Positions 55,746 through 64,000 of a stretch of DNA of 64,000 nucleotides are shown here, in pieces. Each line of letters starts with the position of its first letter. Positions within the stretch are counted from its first letter, which is position 1. This DNA is from Massilia pinisoli. GTDB lineage: Bacteria > Pseudomonadota > Gammaproteobacteria > Burkholderiales > Burkholderiaceae_D. Under the pieces are notes generated by a model. It did no database searches, was not told where the DNA came from, and worked only from the letters and a program-made list of their open reading frames with translations. Location of the stretch: the NCBI RefSeq assembly GCF_024753285.1, contig NZ_JANUGW010000001.1, positions 248,001-312,000 of the forward strand, written 5' to 3'. The position numbers and the translations under genes are program-made.

Positions 55746-56870
55746 TCAGTGGAATGCGGGGCCCGGCGGCGGCGGTGCACCATCGCGGCGCAGGAAGGTC
55801 TCGGCCAGCCTCGGGTCGTCGAGGCGCACGATCGACAACGGGTGCGCGAACTCGATGCCCTCCTGCTGGAAGCGGCGGTAGATCTCGAGGAAGATGTCCT
55901 GCTGCGCGTCCATGTGCAGGATGTAGTCCGGGCTGCGGTAGTGGTAGACGACTTCGAAATCCAGCGACCACTGGCCCCAGGCGAAGAAGTGCGCACGCTC
56001 GAAGTCGATGTTCGGCTTGCTCGCGATGATCGCCCGGATGATGTTTGGGATGCGGCACAGCAGGTCTTCCGGCATACCGTACGCGACGCGCAGCACGAAG
56101 GCGACGCGCCGCGTCTGCATGCGCTTGTGATTGTGGATGCGGCTTTTCAGTAGTTCGCCGTTCGAAAACACGACCTGCTCGCCGCCCAGGCCGCGCACGC
56201 GCGTCGTCTTGAGGCCGATGTGCTCGACGGAGCCGAGGACGTCGCCCACGATGATGAAATCGCCGACCTCGAACGGCTTGTCCAGCATGATCGAAAGCGA
56301 GGCGAACAGGTCGCCCAGGATGTTCTGCGTGGCCAGAGCGACGGCAACGCCGCCGATGCCCAGGCTCGCGACCAGGGTGGTGATATTGATCCCGAAATTG
56401 TCGAGGATCATCAACGTGACGACGACCCACAGCAGCAGGCGGGAGATGAAGCACAACACGCTGCTGGATGCCCGGCGCTCACCGTCCACGGGACCGATGC
56501 TGAACTGGTCGCGCCACGCGCGCAGGCCCGTGTCGCCCCAGACGGCGGCCTGCAGCATCAGTGCCGCGATGGCGATGCGGGCGACGAATTTTTCCTGCCT
56601 CGCCGACAGCTCCAGGAACGTACTGCCGGCATACATCGCGAACACGACGATGAACAACAGATACGTCTGCGACAGCATCCGGGTGACGAAATCGTCCAGC
56701 CGCGTGCGGGTGCGCCGCGCCACGTTAGCCACGCGCCGCAGCACGAAGGCCCGCACGAACACCATCGCGATCGCGGCGCCCAACGTCACCGCCAGCGCCG
56801 CGACCCAGGCTTCGAACGGGTTGCCGAGAAAAGAAAAATGGCCTGTCCGGGACAGGAACGGAAACATCAT
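55746..56870 (-). CDS. MscS-family mechanosensitive channel
   Basis: The protein has 374 residues. Several membrane helices span about 20-190, then the pore helix and beta domain: GIGGVAVALATQNILGDLFA, DKPFEVGDFI and VGDVLGSVEHIGLK. It is a paralogue of the channel at 30327-31445; both share the same pore and VGLKTTR-like regions. The gene starts with two ATG codons in tandem, with GGAG seven bases upstream. It is divergent from the hybrid kinase. Confidence 0.9.
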   Translation of the reverse strand: MMFPFLSRTGHFSFLGNPFEAWVAALAVTLGAAIAMVFVRAFVLRRVANVARRTRTRLDDFVTRMLSQTYLLFIVVFAMYAGSTFLELSARQEKFVARIAIAALMLQAAVWGDTGLRAWRDQFSIGPVDGERRASSSVLCFISRLLLWVVVTLMILDNFGINITTLVASLGIGGVAVALATQNILGDLFASLSIMLDKPFEVGDFIIVGDVLGSVEHIGLKTTRVRGLGGEQVVFSNGELLKSRIHNHKRMQTRRVAFVLRVAYGMPEDLLCRIPNIIRAIIASKPNIDFERAHFFAWGQWSLDFEVVYHYRSPDYILHMDAQQDIFLEIYRRFQQEGIEFAHPLSIVRLDDPRLAETFLRRDGAPPPPGPAFH

Positions 56871-56937
56871 CGAGACACTCCAGAGGTGCGAAAGCCAGCC
56901 GCTAGTTTGGGGGCGGGCGCCGCCACGCCGCGCACAA

Positions 56938-56966
56938 TTGACTTTCAGCAGGACGCAGCATACATT
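56938..56966 (+). promoter_or_regulatory. Sigma-70-like promoter of the hybrid kinase gene
   Basis: TTGACT (56938-56943) and TACATT (56961-56966) have an ideal 17-base spacer and match five and four of six consensus bases. The start site would be near 56973, giving a leader of about 30 bases before the ATG at 57003. Confidence 0.5.
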
Positions 56967-57002
56967 GTCTTATTTGCATCAATTCATATTGCCGCACAGC
57001 CG

Positions 57003-60000
57003 ATGGCCCCCGAACAGACCACCAAGATCCTGCTCGTCGACGACCAGCCGGCCAACCTGGCGGTGCTGGAAGCCATCCTGGCGGACCTGGGCCAGACGCT
57101 CGTCGCCGTGACGTCGGGTGAGGCCGCCTTGCGCGAAGTGCTCGCCAACGACTTCGCCGTCGTGCTGCTGGACGTGCGCATGCCGACGATGAACGGCTTC
57201 GAGCTCGCCGGCCTGATCCGCGAACACCCGCGAACGCACAGCCTGCCGATCATCTTCCTGACCGCCGGCGACGCCAACGAATTCCCGCTCGAGCGCGCGT
57301 ACGCGCTGGGCGCCGTCGACTACCTCACCAAGCCGTTCAATCCCGTCGTGCTGCGCGCGAAGGTCGCCGTCTTCATCGACCTGTTCCGCAAGAGTGCGGA
57401 GCTGGCGCGCATCGAGGAAGAACGCCATCGCGCGCAGATCCGCTCGCGCGACGCACGGCTGCGCCTCATCCTCGACAACATTCGCGACTACGCGTTCATC
57501 GGCACCGACGTCGACCGCATCATCACGGAATGGGAAGGCGGCGCGGCCGCCATCACGGGGTGGGAAGCGGATGCCGTGCACGGCCGCAGTGCCGACGTGC
57601 TGTTCACGGCGGACGACGCGGCGGCCGGCGTGCCCGCACAGGAAGCGCGGCGCGCGCTCGAGCAGGGCCGCGCGGACGACCGCCGCTGGCACGTGCGGCG
57701 CGACGGCACCCGCTTCTACGCCGACGGCGTGCTGGTGCCGTTGCGCGACGAGGCGGGCACGCACGTGGGCTTCGCCAAGATCATCCGCGACGCGACGGCG
57801 GAAAAGCTCGCCGCCGAACGCCTCGCGGAGAGCGAGCAGCTCCTGGACGACAGCCGGCGCGAGGCGGAGGCCGAACGCGAGCGCCTGCTGCGCGAACTGC
57901 AGGCGGCCAGCGAACGCATGCGCGACATCTTCCATCGCGCCCCGGCCATCATGTGCGTGATGAGCGGACCGGAACACGTGATCGAGATGGCCAACCAGCG
58001 CTACCTGGAACTGGCCGGCGGCCGCCCGCTCGCGCAGCGCCCGGTGCGCGTCGCGCTGCCGGAACTGGAAGGGCAGGGCTTCGTCGACGTGCTCGATCGC
58101 GTCTACCGCAGCGGCGAGGCGGTCGAAGGCCATAACGTGCGTCTGCTGATGCTGCAGGATGCCGATGCCGATGCCGGAGGCGCCGCCATCGCCGAACACT
58201 TCCTCGACTTCGTCTGCATGGCCTTGCGCGACCCGGATGGCAGCGTGTCCGGCGTGCTCCTTCACGGCGTGGACGTCACCGAACGCACGCGCGCGAACCT
58301 GCTCGCGATCGGCCAGCGCGGTGCGCTGGAACTGGCCGTCACCGATGCGCCGCTGGGCGACGTGCTGGACGTGCTGGCCCGCACGGCCGAAGACTACGGC
58401 GGCGGCGCGGCGCTCGCCTCCGTGCAATTGATGGCGCCGGACGGCCGGCTGCGCCACGCCGCGGCGCCGTCGCTCGATATCGAATTCCAGCGCGCGATCG
58501 ACGCGGTACCCGTCGACCCCGTGGCCGGCGCGGCGGGCAGCGCGGCGTGGCGCGGCGAACCGATCGGCTGCGCCGACATCGCCACGGACCCGCTATGGCA
58601 GCCATACGTCGCGATCGCCCGGGCGCACGGGCTGGCCGCGGCGCGCGCGCTCCCGATCCTGGCCCCGTCGGGCGCCGTGCTGGGCACGTTCACGCTGTAC
58701 TACCGCGATCGCCGCCTGCCCGGGCCGCACGAAGAAGCCGCGCTGGCACTGCTGGCCAACACGGCGTCGCTGGTGATCGGCCAGCGTCACGAGGCGGCCG
58801 AACGCCAGGCGGCCGAACACCGCTCGCGCGCAATCCTCGAAAGCATGAGCGAGGGCTTCATCGCGCTTGACCCGGCCTGGCGCATCACGTACGCGAACGG
58901 CGCGGCGGAAGCCGTCACGCGCCGGCAGCGCGCGGAGCTCGTCGGCGCGCAATTCTGGGACTTGTTCGCGCGGCTGCGGGGCGGCGCGCAGGAACAGGCG
59001 CTGCGGCGCACGGCGCTGGAGCGGACGCGCAGCCGCATCGAAGCGTACGACGACGACCAGCACCGCTGGATCGAGATCAATTCCTTCCCGATGGACGCGG
59101 CCGGCGCGGAAACGGGCGGCCTCGCGCTGTACTTCCGCGACGAGACGGACCGCCGCCGCGCCGAGGAGGGCATCCGCCGGCTGGCAGCGGTGGCCGAGCA
59201 GTCGTCCGACTTCATCGGCATCTTCACGCCGGATGCGGGCGGCATCTACCTGAACCCGGCCGGACGGCGCCTCACGGGCCTGGACGAGCGCACGAACATC
59301 GCCGCGTGGCGCATGATCGACTTCTTCCCGCGCGAGGACCGGCCGTTCGTGCGCGACCACGTGATGGCCGCGCTGACGGGCATTGCTGCCGCGTGGGAAG
59401 GCGAACTGCGCCTCGCGCAGCCGGACGGGCGCGAACCCGTCCCCGTCTACTTCAAGGGCTTTGCCGTGCGCGATGCCGACGGCAACAACATCGGGCTCGC
59501 CACGATCACGCGCGACATCACGGCGCAGAAGCGCGCCGAGGGCGAGCTGCGCCGCGTGGCCGCCGACCTGTCGGAAGCGGACCACCGCAAGAGCGAATTC
59601 CTCGCCACGCTGGCGCACGAGCTGCGCAACCCGCTCGCGCCGATCCGCACGGGCCTCGACCTGTTGCGCATGGCCCCGCGCGACCCGGACGCGGCCGCCC
59701 GCGTGCACGCGATGATGGACCGCCAGCTGGGCCACCTGATCCACCTCGTCGACGACCTGCTCGACATCGCCCGCATCACGCGCGGCAAGATCGAGCTCAA
59801 GAAGGAAGAGGTCGACCTGAAAGCCATCGTGCAGATGGCCGTCGAGACCAGCGCCGCACTGGTCGAGAGCCACGGCCACCGGCTCGAGGTGGACGTGCCC
59901 GCCGAGCCGCTCCCGCTGCTGGCGGACGTCACGCGGATGGTGCAGGTGCTGTCGAACCTGCTCAACAACGCGGCCAAGTACACGCCGTCCGGCGGGCGCC

Positions 60001-60701
60001 TCACGCTGGGCGCCTGGCGCGAGGACGGGCATGCCGTCGTCGCCGTGTCCGACTCGGGCATCGGCATCCCGCCCGAGGCGATCGGCTCCGTGTTCGAGAT
60101 GTTCACGCAGGTGCGCGGCAGCCTGGACCGCGCGCAGGGCGGCCTCGGCATCGGCCTCTCGCTCGTGCGCCGCCTCGTCGAACTGCACGGCGGCCGCGTC
60201 AGCGCGTTCTCGGCCGGGCGCGGCCGGGGCAGCACGTTCACCGTGCGCCTGCCGCTGCATCCCGGTTCGCCGCACGCCCGCACGGCCGGCGCGGATGCGG
60301 GCGACAACGCCGAGCCGCGGCCGCCGGCGCCGCTGCGTGTGCTCGTCGTGGACGACAACGCGGACGCCGCCGACAGCCTCGTCGCGCTGCTGGAAGTGCT
60401 CGGCCACACGACGTGGGTCGCGCGCGACGGTCCGCAAGGCCTGCACCTGGCGCTGGACGTGCGGCCCGACCTCGTACTGCTCGACATCGGCCTGCCCGGC
60501 ATGAGCGGCTATGAGGTGGCGCGCGCGATCCGCCACAGCCAGGGCGTGCGCCAGATCGTCCTCATCGCGCTGACGGGATGGGGCGCGCAGAGCGACCAGC
60601 AGCAGTCGCACGATGCGGGCTTCGACCAGCACCTGACGAAGCCCGTGAGCCTGGAGGCGCTGGAACAGGCGCTGGCCGCCGCCGGGCGCACACTGCCATG
60701 A
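57003..60701 (+). CDS. Hybrid sensor histidine kinase with two receiver domains
   Basis: The protein has 1,232 residues and no membrane helix, so it is cytosolic. An N-terminal receiver (about 8-125, Asp57 in VVLLDVRMPTMNG) is followed by a PAS domain (about 150-260), a coiled segment, a second PAS-like region (about 310-430), GAF (about 440-590) and two more PAS domains (about 605-850). HisKA has His872 (LAHELRNPLAPIRTG), the ATPase domain carries NLLNNAAKYTP and GGLGIGLSLVRRL, and the C-terminal receiver has Asp1161. It overlaps the Nudix gene by four bases. It is related to the convergent kinase at 61115. Confidence 0.9.
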   Translation: MAPEQTTKILLVDDQPANLAVLEAILADLGQTLVAVTSGEAALREVLANDFAVVLLDVRMPTMNGFELAGLIREHPRTHSLPIIFLTAGDANEFPLERAYALGAVDYLTKPFNPVVLRAKVAVFIDLFRKSAELARIEEERHRAQIRSRDARLRLILDNIRDYAFIGTDVDRIITEWEGGAAAITGWEADAVHGRSADVLFTADDAAAGVPAQEARRALEQGRADDRRWHVRRDGTRFYADGVLVPLRDEAGTHVGFAKIIRDATAEKLAAERLAESEQLLDDSRREAEAERERLLRELQAASERMRDIFHRAPAIMCVMSGPEHVIEMANQRYLELAGGRPLAQRPVRVALPELEGQGFVDVLDRVYRSGEAVEGHNVRLLMLQDADADAGGAAIAEHFLDFVCMALRDPDGSVSGVLLHGVDVTERTRANLLAIGQRGALELAVTDAPLGDVLDVLARTAEDYGGGAALASVQLMAPDGRLRHAAAPSLDIEFQRAIDAVPVDPVAGAAGSAAWRGEPIGCADIATDPLWQPYVAIARAHGLAAARALPILAPSGAVLGTFTLYYRDRRLPGPHEEAALALLANTASLVIGQRHEAAERQAAEHRSRAILESMSEGFIALDPAWRITYANGAAEAVTRRQRAELVGAQFWDLFARLRGGAQEQALRRTALERTRSRIEAYDDDQHRWIEINSFPMDAAGAETGGLALYFRDETDRRRAEEGIRRLAAVAEQSSDFIGIFTPDAGGIYLNPAGRRLTGLDERTNIAAWRMIDFFPREDRPFVRDHVMAALTGIAAAWEGELRLAQPDGREPVPVYFKGFAVRDADGNNIGLATITRDITAQKRAEGELRRVAADLSEADHRKSEFLATLAHELRNPLAPIRTGLDLLRMAPRDPDAAARVHAMMDRQLGHLIHLVDDLLDIARITRGKIELKKEEVDLKAIVQMAVETSAALVESHGHRLEVDVPAEPLPLLADVTRMVQVLSNLLNNAAKYTPSGGRLTLGAWREDGHAVVAVSDSGIGIPPEAIGSVFEMFTQVRGSLDRAQGGLGIGLSLVRRLVELHGGRVSAFSAGRGRGSTFTVRLPLHPGSPHARTAGADAGDNAEPRPPAPLRVLVVDDNADAADSLVALLEVLGHTTWVARDGPQGLHLALDVRPDLVLLDIGLPGMSGYEVARAIRHSQGVRQIVLIALTGWGAQSDQQQSHDAGFDQHLTKPVSLEALEQALAAAGRTLP

Positions 60702-61135
60702 GGAAGGGACCAACCACCGTCGACGTCTCATGCGGCACGCTCGTCGTCGACGCGACCGGGCGCCTGCTGCTGGGCCACGTGACGCACACGCCCCGCTGGG
60801 ACATCCCGAAAGGCTTGCAAGACCCGGGCGAGACCACGCTGGAAGCGGCGATGCGCGAGCTGCGCGAAGAGATGGGCCTGGAATTTGCGCCGCAAGCGTT
60901 CCGCGAACTGGGGCGCTTCGACTACCGCCGCGACAAGGTGCTGCACCTGTACCGCGTGGACGTCGGCGCCACGTTGCCGGACCTCGCGCACCTCGCCTGC
61001 ACGAGCATGTATCCGCACCACGCGACGGGCGCGCCGACGCCGGAAATGGACGGCTTCCGCTGGGCCACGCGCGACGAAGTGGCGACCTTGTGCTGGCCGC
61101 GCATGGCCGCGCGGCTACTCGCGATCGGCTGGTGA
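60698..61135 (+). CDS. Nudix hydrolase
   Basis: The protein has 145 residues. The Nudix box is complete at 39-61: GLQDPGE, then an eight-residue run and RELREEMGL. WDIPKG just before it and the N-terminal SCGTLVVD fit small housecleaning or nucleotide-diphosphate hydrolases. The substrate cannot be told. The ATG overlaps the stop of the hybrid kinase by four bases, so the two are translated together. Its 3' end overlaps the convergent kinase gene by 21 bases. Confidence 0.92.
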   Translation: MRKGPTTVDVSCGTLVVDATGRLLLGHVTHTPRWDIPKGLQDPGETTLEAAMRELREEMGLEFAPQAFRELGRFDYRRDKVLHLYRVDVGATLPDLAHLACTSMYPHHATGAPTPEMDGFRWATRDEVATLCWPRMAARLLAIGW

Positions 61136-63478
61136 GGGGGCACGGCGCGCCTCGACGTCGCGCAGCACGGATTCGATCGCCGTCACCGTCGCCGGCTTCG
61201 TCAGGTGGGCGTCGAACCCGGCCTCCGCGGTGCGCGCCCGGTCGGCCGCGCCGCCCCAGCCCGTGAGCGCGACCAGCATCACGCCATCGTTGCGCGGCTC
61301 GCGCCGCACCGCCTCGGCGACCTCGTAGCCGGACATGCCGGGCATGCCGATGTCGAGGAATACGGCGTCCGGCTGCAAGCCGTCGAGCATGCGCAGCGCC
61401 TGGTGCCCGCCATGCGCGACGACGACGTCGTGCCCCATCACGGACAACAGGGCGGCCAGCGTGTCGGCGGCGTCGCGGTTGTCGTCCACGACGAGCAGCC
61501 GCAGCGCGTGCACGGCGGGCGCCTCGGCGGGTGCCGGCGCCGGGACTGTGTCCGTCGCGGGCGCGCTGCGCGCGAGCGGCAGCCGCACGGTGAATACGCT
61601 GCCCGTGCCCGTGCCGGCGCTGGCCGCCGTGATCGTCCCGCCGTGCAGTTCGACGAGGCTGCGCACGAGCGACAGGCCGATCCCGAGCCCGCCCGGCATG
61701 TGCTGCACCGCGTGGGCCACCTGGGTGAACATCTGGAAGACCTCGCCCAGCGATTCGGGCGGGATGCCGATCCCGTTGTCGGACACGGCGATCAACGCCT
61801 GGTCGCCGTCGCGTTCCGCCGCCAGCACGATATGGCCGCCGCGCGGCGTGTACTTCGCCGCGTTGTTCAGGAGGTTGCTGACCACCTGGGTGATGCGGGT
61901 GGCGTCCGCATGCAGCGTCAAGGCTTGCGGCGGCAGGCGCACGTCGAGCCGGTGGCGCGCCGCCTCGATCAGCGGCATGCTCGTCTCGACGGCCGCGTTC
62001 AGCACGTCGGCCAGGTTGACGAGCGCGGGTTTCAGTTCGACCTGGCCGCGTGTGATGCGGGCCACGTCGAGCAGGTCGTCGACGAGGTGCACGAGGTGGT
62101 CGAGCTGGCGGTCCATGATGTCCTGCACGCGCGCGATGGCGGTGGGGTCCGAGCGGGTGCGGCGCATCAGCTGCAGGCCACTGCGGATCGGCGCGAGCGG
62201 GTTGCGCAGCTCGTGCGCGAGCGTCGCGAGGAACGCCGTCTTGCGGCGGTCCTGCTCGGCCAGGTCGTCGGCGAGGCGGCGCAGTTCGAGTTCGGTGCGG
62301 CGGCGTTCCGTGATGTCCGTGAACAGCACGACGACCTTGCGGCTGCCCACGGGGCCCACGCGCGCCGCGTACACGTCGTACCAGCGCTCGAGCCGCTCGA
62401 TCTGGTCGACGAAGTGGACGGGTGCGCCGCCTGCCGCGACCTTGGCGAAGGCGTCGAGCCAGCGCGCCGCTTCCGACGGCGCCAGCGCGCGCACCGTGTG
62501 CCCGGCGGCGCCGGCGAGGCCGGTGGCCGTCACGAAGGCGGGGTTCACTTCGAGGAAGCGGTAGTCGCACGGGATGCCGGCGTCATCGTACACCATCTCG
62601 ATGACGCACACGGCCTCGCCGATCGCATCGAACAGCGTGCGGTAGCGCTCCTCGCTGGCCTGCAGCCGCTCCTCGGCCTGTTTCTGCAGCGATGCGTCGA
62701 TCACGACGCCCCGCATCATGCCGCGCGGGCCGCCGCCGGTGCGGTCCAGACGGCCGCGCGCGATGACCCAGCGCCAGCCGCCGTCGGCCGTCCGGACGCG
62801 GAACGTGGCGTCGTACGGTTCGCCCGTCTGCATGGCGCGGCCGAGCAGCGCTTGCGTGGGCGGCACGTCGTCGGGATGGATGACGGCGAAATAGGCCGCC
62901 ACGTCGGCGCCGGCCCCGTCCTCCGGCGCCAGGCCGAACATCTCGACCATGCGGGCGTCGGCAATGACGCGGCCGGTCGCGATGTCCATCGTCCACACGG
63001 CCACCTCGGCGGCGGTGATGATGGCTTCCAGGCGCGCGCGGGTTTCCTGCAACGCCGCTTCCGCATGCCGCCGCTTGTCCGCCGTCGCGTAGGCATCGAG
63101 GAAGAAGCGCACCTTGGCCCGCAGGATCGGCAGCGATACGGGGTCGTGCAGCACGGCGAGCGCCCCCGCATCGTACAGCGACTCCAGCGTGAAAGGCGGT
63201 GCGGCGGGGATGCCGTGGACGATGACGGGCGCTTCCGGCAGCGCCGCGCGCAACCGGCGCACGCTCTCGAGCAGAAGGCCGGTATCGCCGGAATAGCCGG
63301 CCAGGACCAGGGCAAAGCCGGGCTGGTCGTCCGGGTGGCGCGCGTGGCACAGGGCCTCGTCCAGCGTGCGGGCGCGCACGAGCTCATAGCCCTGTTCCGC
63401 GGCGACGGTGCCGACGGCCGGGTCCGGGACCGGACGGTCGCACAGGAACAGCACGCGTCCTTGGGAGGCGCCACTCAT
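61115..63478 (-). CDS. Hybrid sensor kinase with N-terminal pseudo-receiver
   Basis: The protein has 787 residues and no membrane helix. The first 130 residues look like a receiver fold, but the phospho-acceptor place reads LVLAGYSGD (Ala60, Gly61) with no aspartate, so it is a pseudo-receiver. Two PAS domains follow (about 145-265 and 275-392). HisKA has His422 (LAHELRNPLAPIRSG), then the ATPase (NLLNNAAKYTP, GGLGIGLSLV), and a normal C-terminal receiver with Asp709. GGAG lies seven bases before the ATG at 63478. The catalytic part is closely similar to that of the kinase at 57003. Confidence 0.9.
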   Translation of the reverse strand: MSGASQGRVLFLCDRPVPDPAVGTVAAEQGYELVRARTLDEALCHARHPDDQPGFALVLAGYSGDTGLLLESVRRLRAALPEAPVIVHGIPAAPPFTLESLYDAGALAVLHDPVSLPILRAKVRFFLDAYATADKRRHAEAALQETRARLEAIITAAEVAVWTMDIATGRVIADARMVEMFGLAPEDGAGADVAAYFAVIHPDDVPPTQALLGRAMQTGEPYDATFRVRTADGGWRWVIARGRLDRTGGGPRGMMRGVVIDASLQKQAEERLQASEERYRTLFDAIGEAVCVIEMVYDDAGIPCDYRFLEVNPAFVTATGLAGAAGHTVRALAPSEAARWLDAFAKVAAGGAPVHFVDQIERLERWYDVYAARVGPVGSRKVVVLFTDITERRRTELELRRLADDLAEQDRRKTAFLATLAHELRNPLAPIRSGLQLMRRTRSDPTAIARVQDIMDRQLDHLVHLVDDLLDVARITRGQVELKPALVNLADVLNAAVETSMPLIEAARHRLDVRLPPQALTLHADATRITQVVSNLLNNAAKYTPRGGHIVLAAERDGDQALIAVSDNGIGIPPESLGEVFQMFTQVAHAVQHMPGGLGIGLSLVRSLVELHGGTITAASAGTGTGSVFTVRLPLARSAPATDTVPAPAPAEAPAVHALRLLVVDDNRDAADTLAALLSVMGHDVVVAHGGHQALRMLDGLQPDAVFLDIGMPGMSGYEVAEAVRREPRNDGVMLVALTGWGGAADRARTAEAGFDAHLTKPATVTAIESVLRDVEARRAPSPADRE

Positions 63479-63562
63479 GCATATGCTCCGCGCGCGGCAG
63501 GCGCGAGGCACGGCGCGCGCCGGGACGCGTCCGGAGCGGTCGTTACCGCGGCATGCATATGC
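63476..63562. repeat. Two direct copies of CATGCATATGC upstream of the pseudo-receiver kinase
   Basis: The 11-base sequence CATGCATATGC occurs at 63476-63486 and again at 63552-63562. Both contain the palindrome GCATATGC. The first copy covers the start codon of the kinase gene and the second lies 76 bases away in the divergent promoter region. They could be sites for one regulator, or chance. The rest of the 63479-63722 gap shows nothing clear. Confidence 0.4.
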
Positions 63563-63722
63563 AGAGTGTCGAGTTCATTGTGTTCCGAATGTAGGAGTTG
63601 CGGGCCCCGCTGTCAACTGCCTCCGGACAGCCGGGCGCCGTGTGCCACGCATCGCCGGTAGGATGGGGCCGCGGGCGCGCCGGTCCACCGTGCCGGTCCC
63701 GCTGCACAGCAAGGAGAACACC

Positions 63723-64000
63723 ATGCAAGTATCGAACGAGAGCGCCGGCTACGACGTGGCCGCCATCATGGGCGGCCTGTACGGCGACGGCATCATCGCC
63801 TGCAAGGGCGCCCTCAGCGCCGGATGGGTGGCGCAAGTGAAGGAAGACATCGAAACCCTGTTCGCCGAGGCGCGTGCGCGCCCGCGCGGCGCCCTCGAGC
63901 GCGGCCCGTTCCGCTATTACGTCGAGGTGCATCCCGAGCGGCTGCGCGGCTTCGTCGAGCTGGCCACGCATCCGTGGGTCGTGGCCGTGTGCCGGGCCGT
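63723..64000 (+). CDS. Phytanoyl-CoA dioxygenase-like protein, N-terminal part (cut by window edge)
   Basis: About 92 residues are visible. The stretch GGLYGDGIIACKGALSAGWV, then VKEDIETLFAEA and RYYVEVHPERLRGFVE, fits the N-terminus of PhyH-type Fe(II)/2-oxoglutarate dioxygenases. The iron-binding HxD motif would be further downstream and cannot be checked. AAGGAG precedes the ATG. It is divergent from the pseudo-receiver kinase. The substrate is unknown. Confidence 0.7.
   Translation, partial: MQVSNESAGYDVAAIMGGLYGDGIIACKGALSAGWVAQVKEDIETLFAEARARPRGALERGPFRYYVEVHPERLRGFVELATHPWVVAVCRA

Noticed and set aside
58593..62570. A long minus-strand open frame across the first hybrid kinase and the Nudix gene
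   Set aside because: It gives no recognisable domain, is rich in arginine and lies antisense to proteins with intact catalytic motifs.

Overview
The window is GC-rich, densely coded DNA from a free-living aerobic betaproteobacterium. The gene content points to the Oxalobacteraceae, most like Massilia or Duganella: a tyrosine/homogentisate pathway, a cytochrome bo3 operon ending in a RegB/RegA-type pair, Mn-catalase, KGG and DUF3606 stress proteins, several c-di-GMP enzymes and hybrid kinases, and a galacturonate operon. The genus is an inference from gene content only. I found no rRNA, tRNA, CRISPR array, insertion sequence, prophage or clear pseudogene. The window reads as ordinary chromosome.

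Layout. 1-2522: homogentisate dioxygenase (cut by the left edge), a divergent LysR regulator and 4-hydroxyphenylpyruvate dioxygenase. 2543-2657: a REPIN-type repeat. 2928-5782: a TorF-type porin paired with a chemoreceptor. 5850-8458: an NlpC/P60 hydrolase and an LrgAB pair. 8588-10404: a membrane-anchored hemerythrin divergent from Mn-catalase. 10423-13472 (minus strand): a CSS-EAL phosphodiesterase and an MHS-type transporter. 13622-20416: cyoABCD, SURF1, and a RegB-like kinase with its RegA-like regulator, mostly overlapping. 20461-29321: a lipoprotein phosphoesterase, MarR, a ClC channel, a CHASE-PAS-GGDEF-EAL protein and a class A penicillin-binding protein. 29365-36403: a single REP, a stress-type SDR, MscS, DUF3606, thioredoxin plus MHS transporter, a GFA protein, a small secreted protein, a DUF481 barrel and a NarL-type regulator. 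36717-40642: a REC-GAF-PAS-EAL protein convergent with a purine permease. 40843-48417: uxaC-uxaA-uxaB-exuT-kdgK-gntR. 48503-54795: a DUF2863-like protein, a glycosyltransferase, a GH78 rhamnosidase and UDP-galactopyranose mutase. 55251-64000: a KGG protein, a second MscS, two related hybrid kinases facing each other around a Nudix hydrolase, and the start of a phytanoyl-CoA-dioxygenase-like gene.

How the genes work together. The cyo operon appears to encode both a ubiquinol oxidase and a kinase carrying the quinone-sensing motif GGxxNPF, which would make a closed feedback loop. The uxa operon covers galacturonate uptake and conversion to KDPG, and has two near-identical 12-bp palindromes 22 bp apart on its promoter, a likely site for its own GntR regulator. 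Signalling is a theme: four multi-domain c-di-GMP or phosphorelay sensors lie within 40 kb.

The most notable observations are the cyo-RegBA loop, the tandem uxa palindromes, the REP/REPIN family (one copy supplies a stop codon), the pseudo-receiver kinase with its convergent paralogue, and a structured 409-base gap upstream of the glycosyltransferase.
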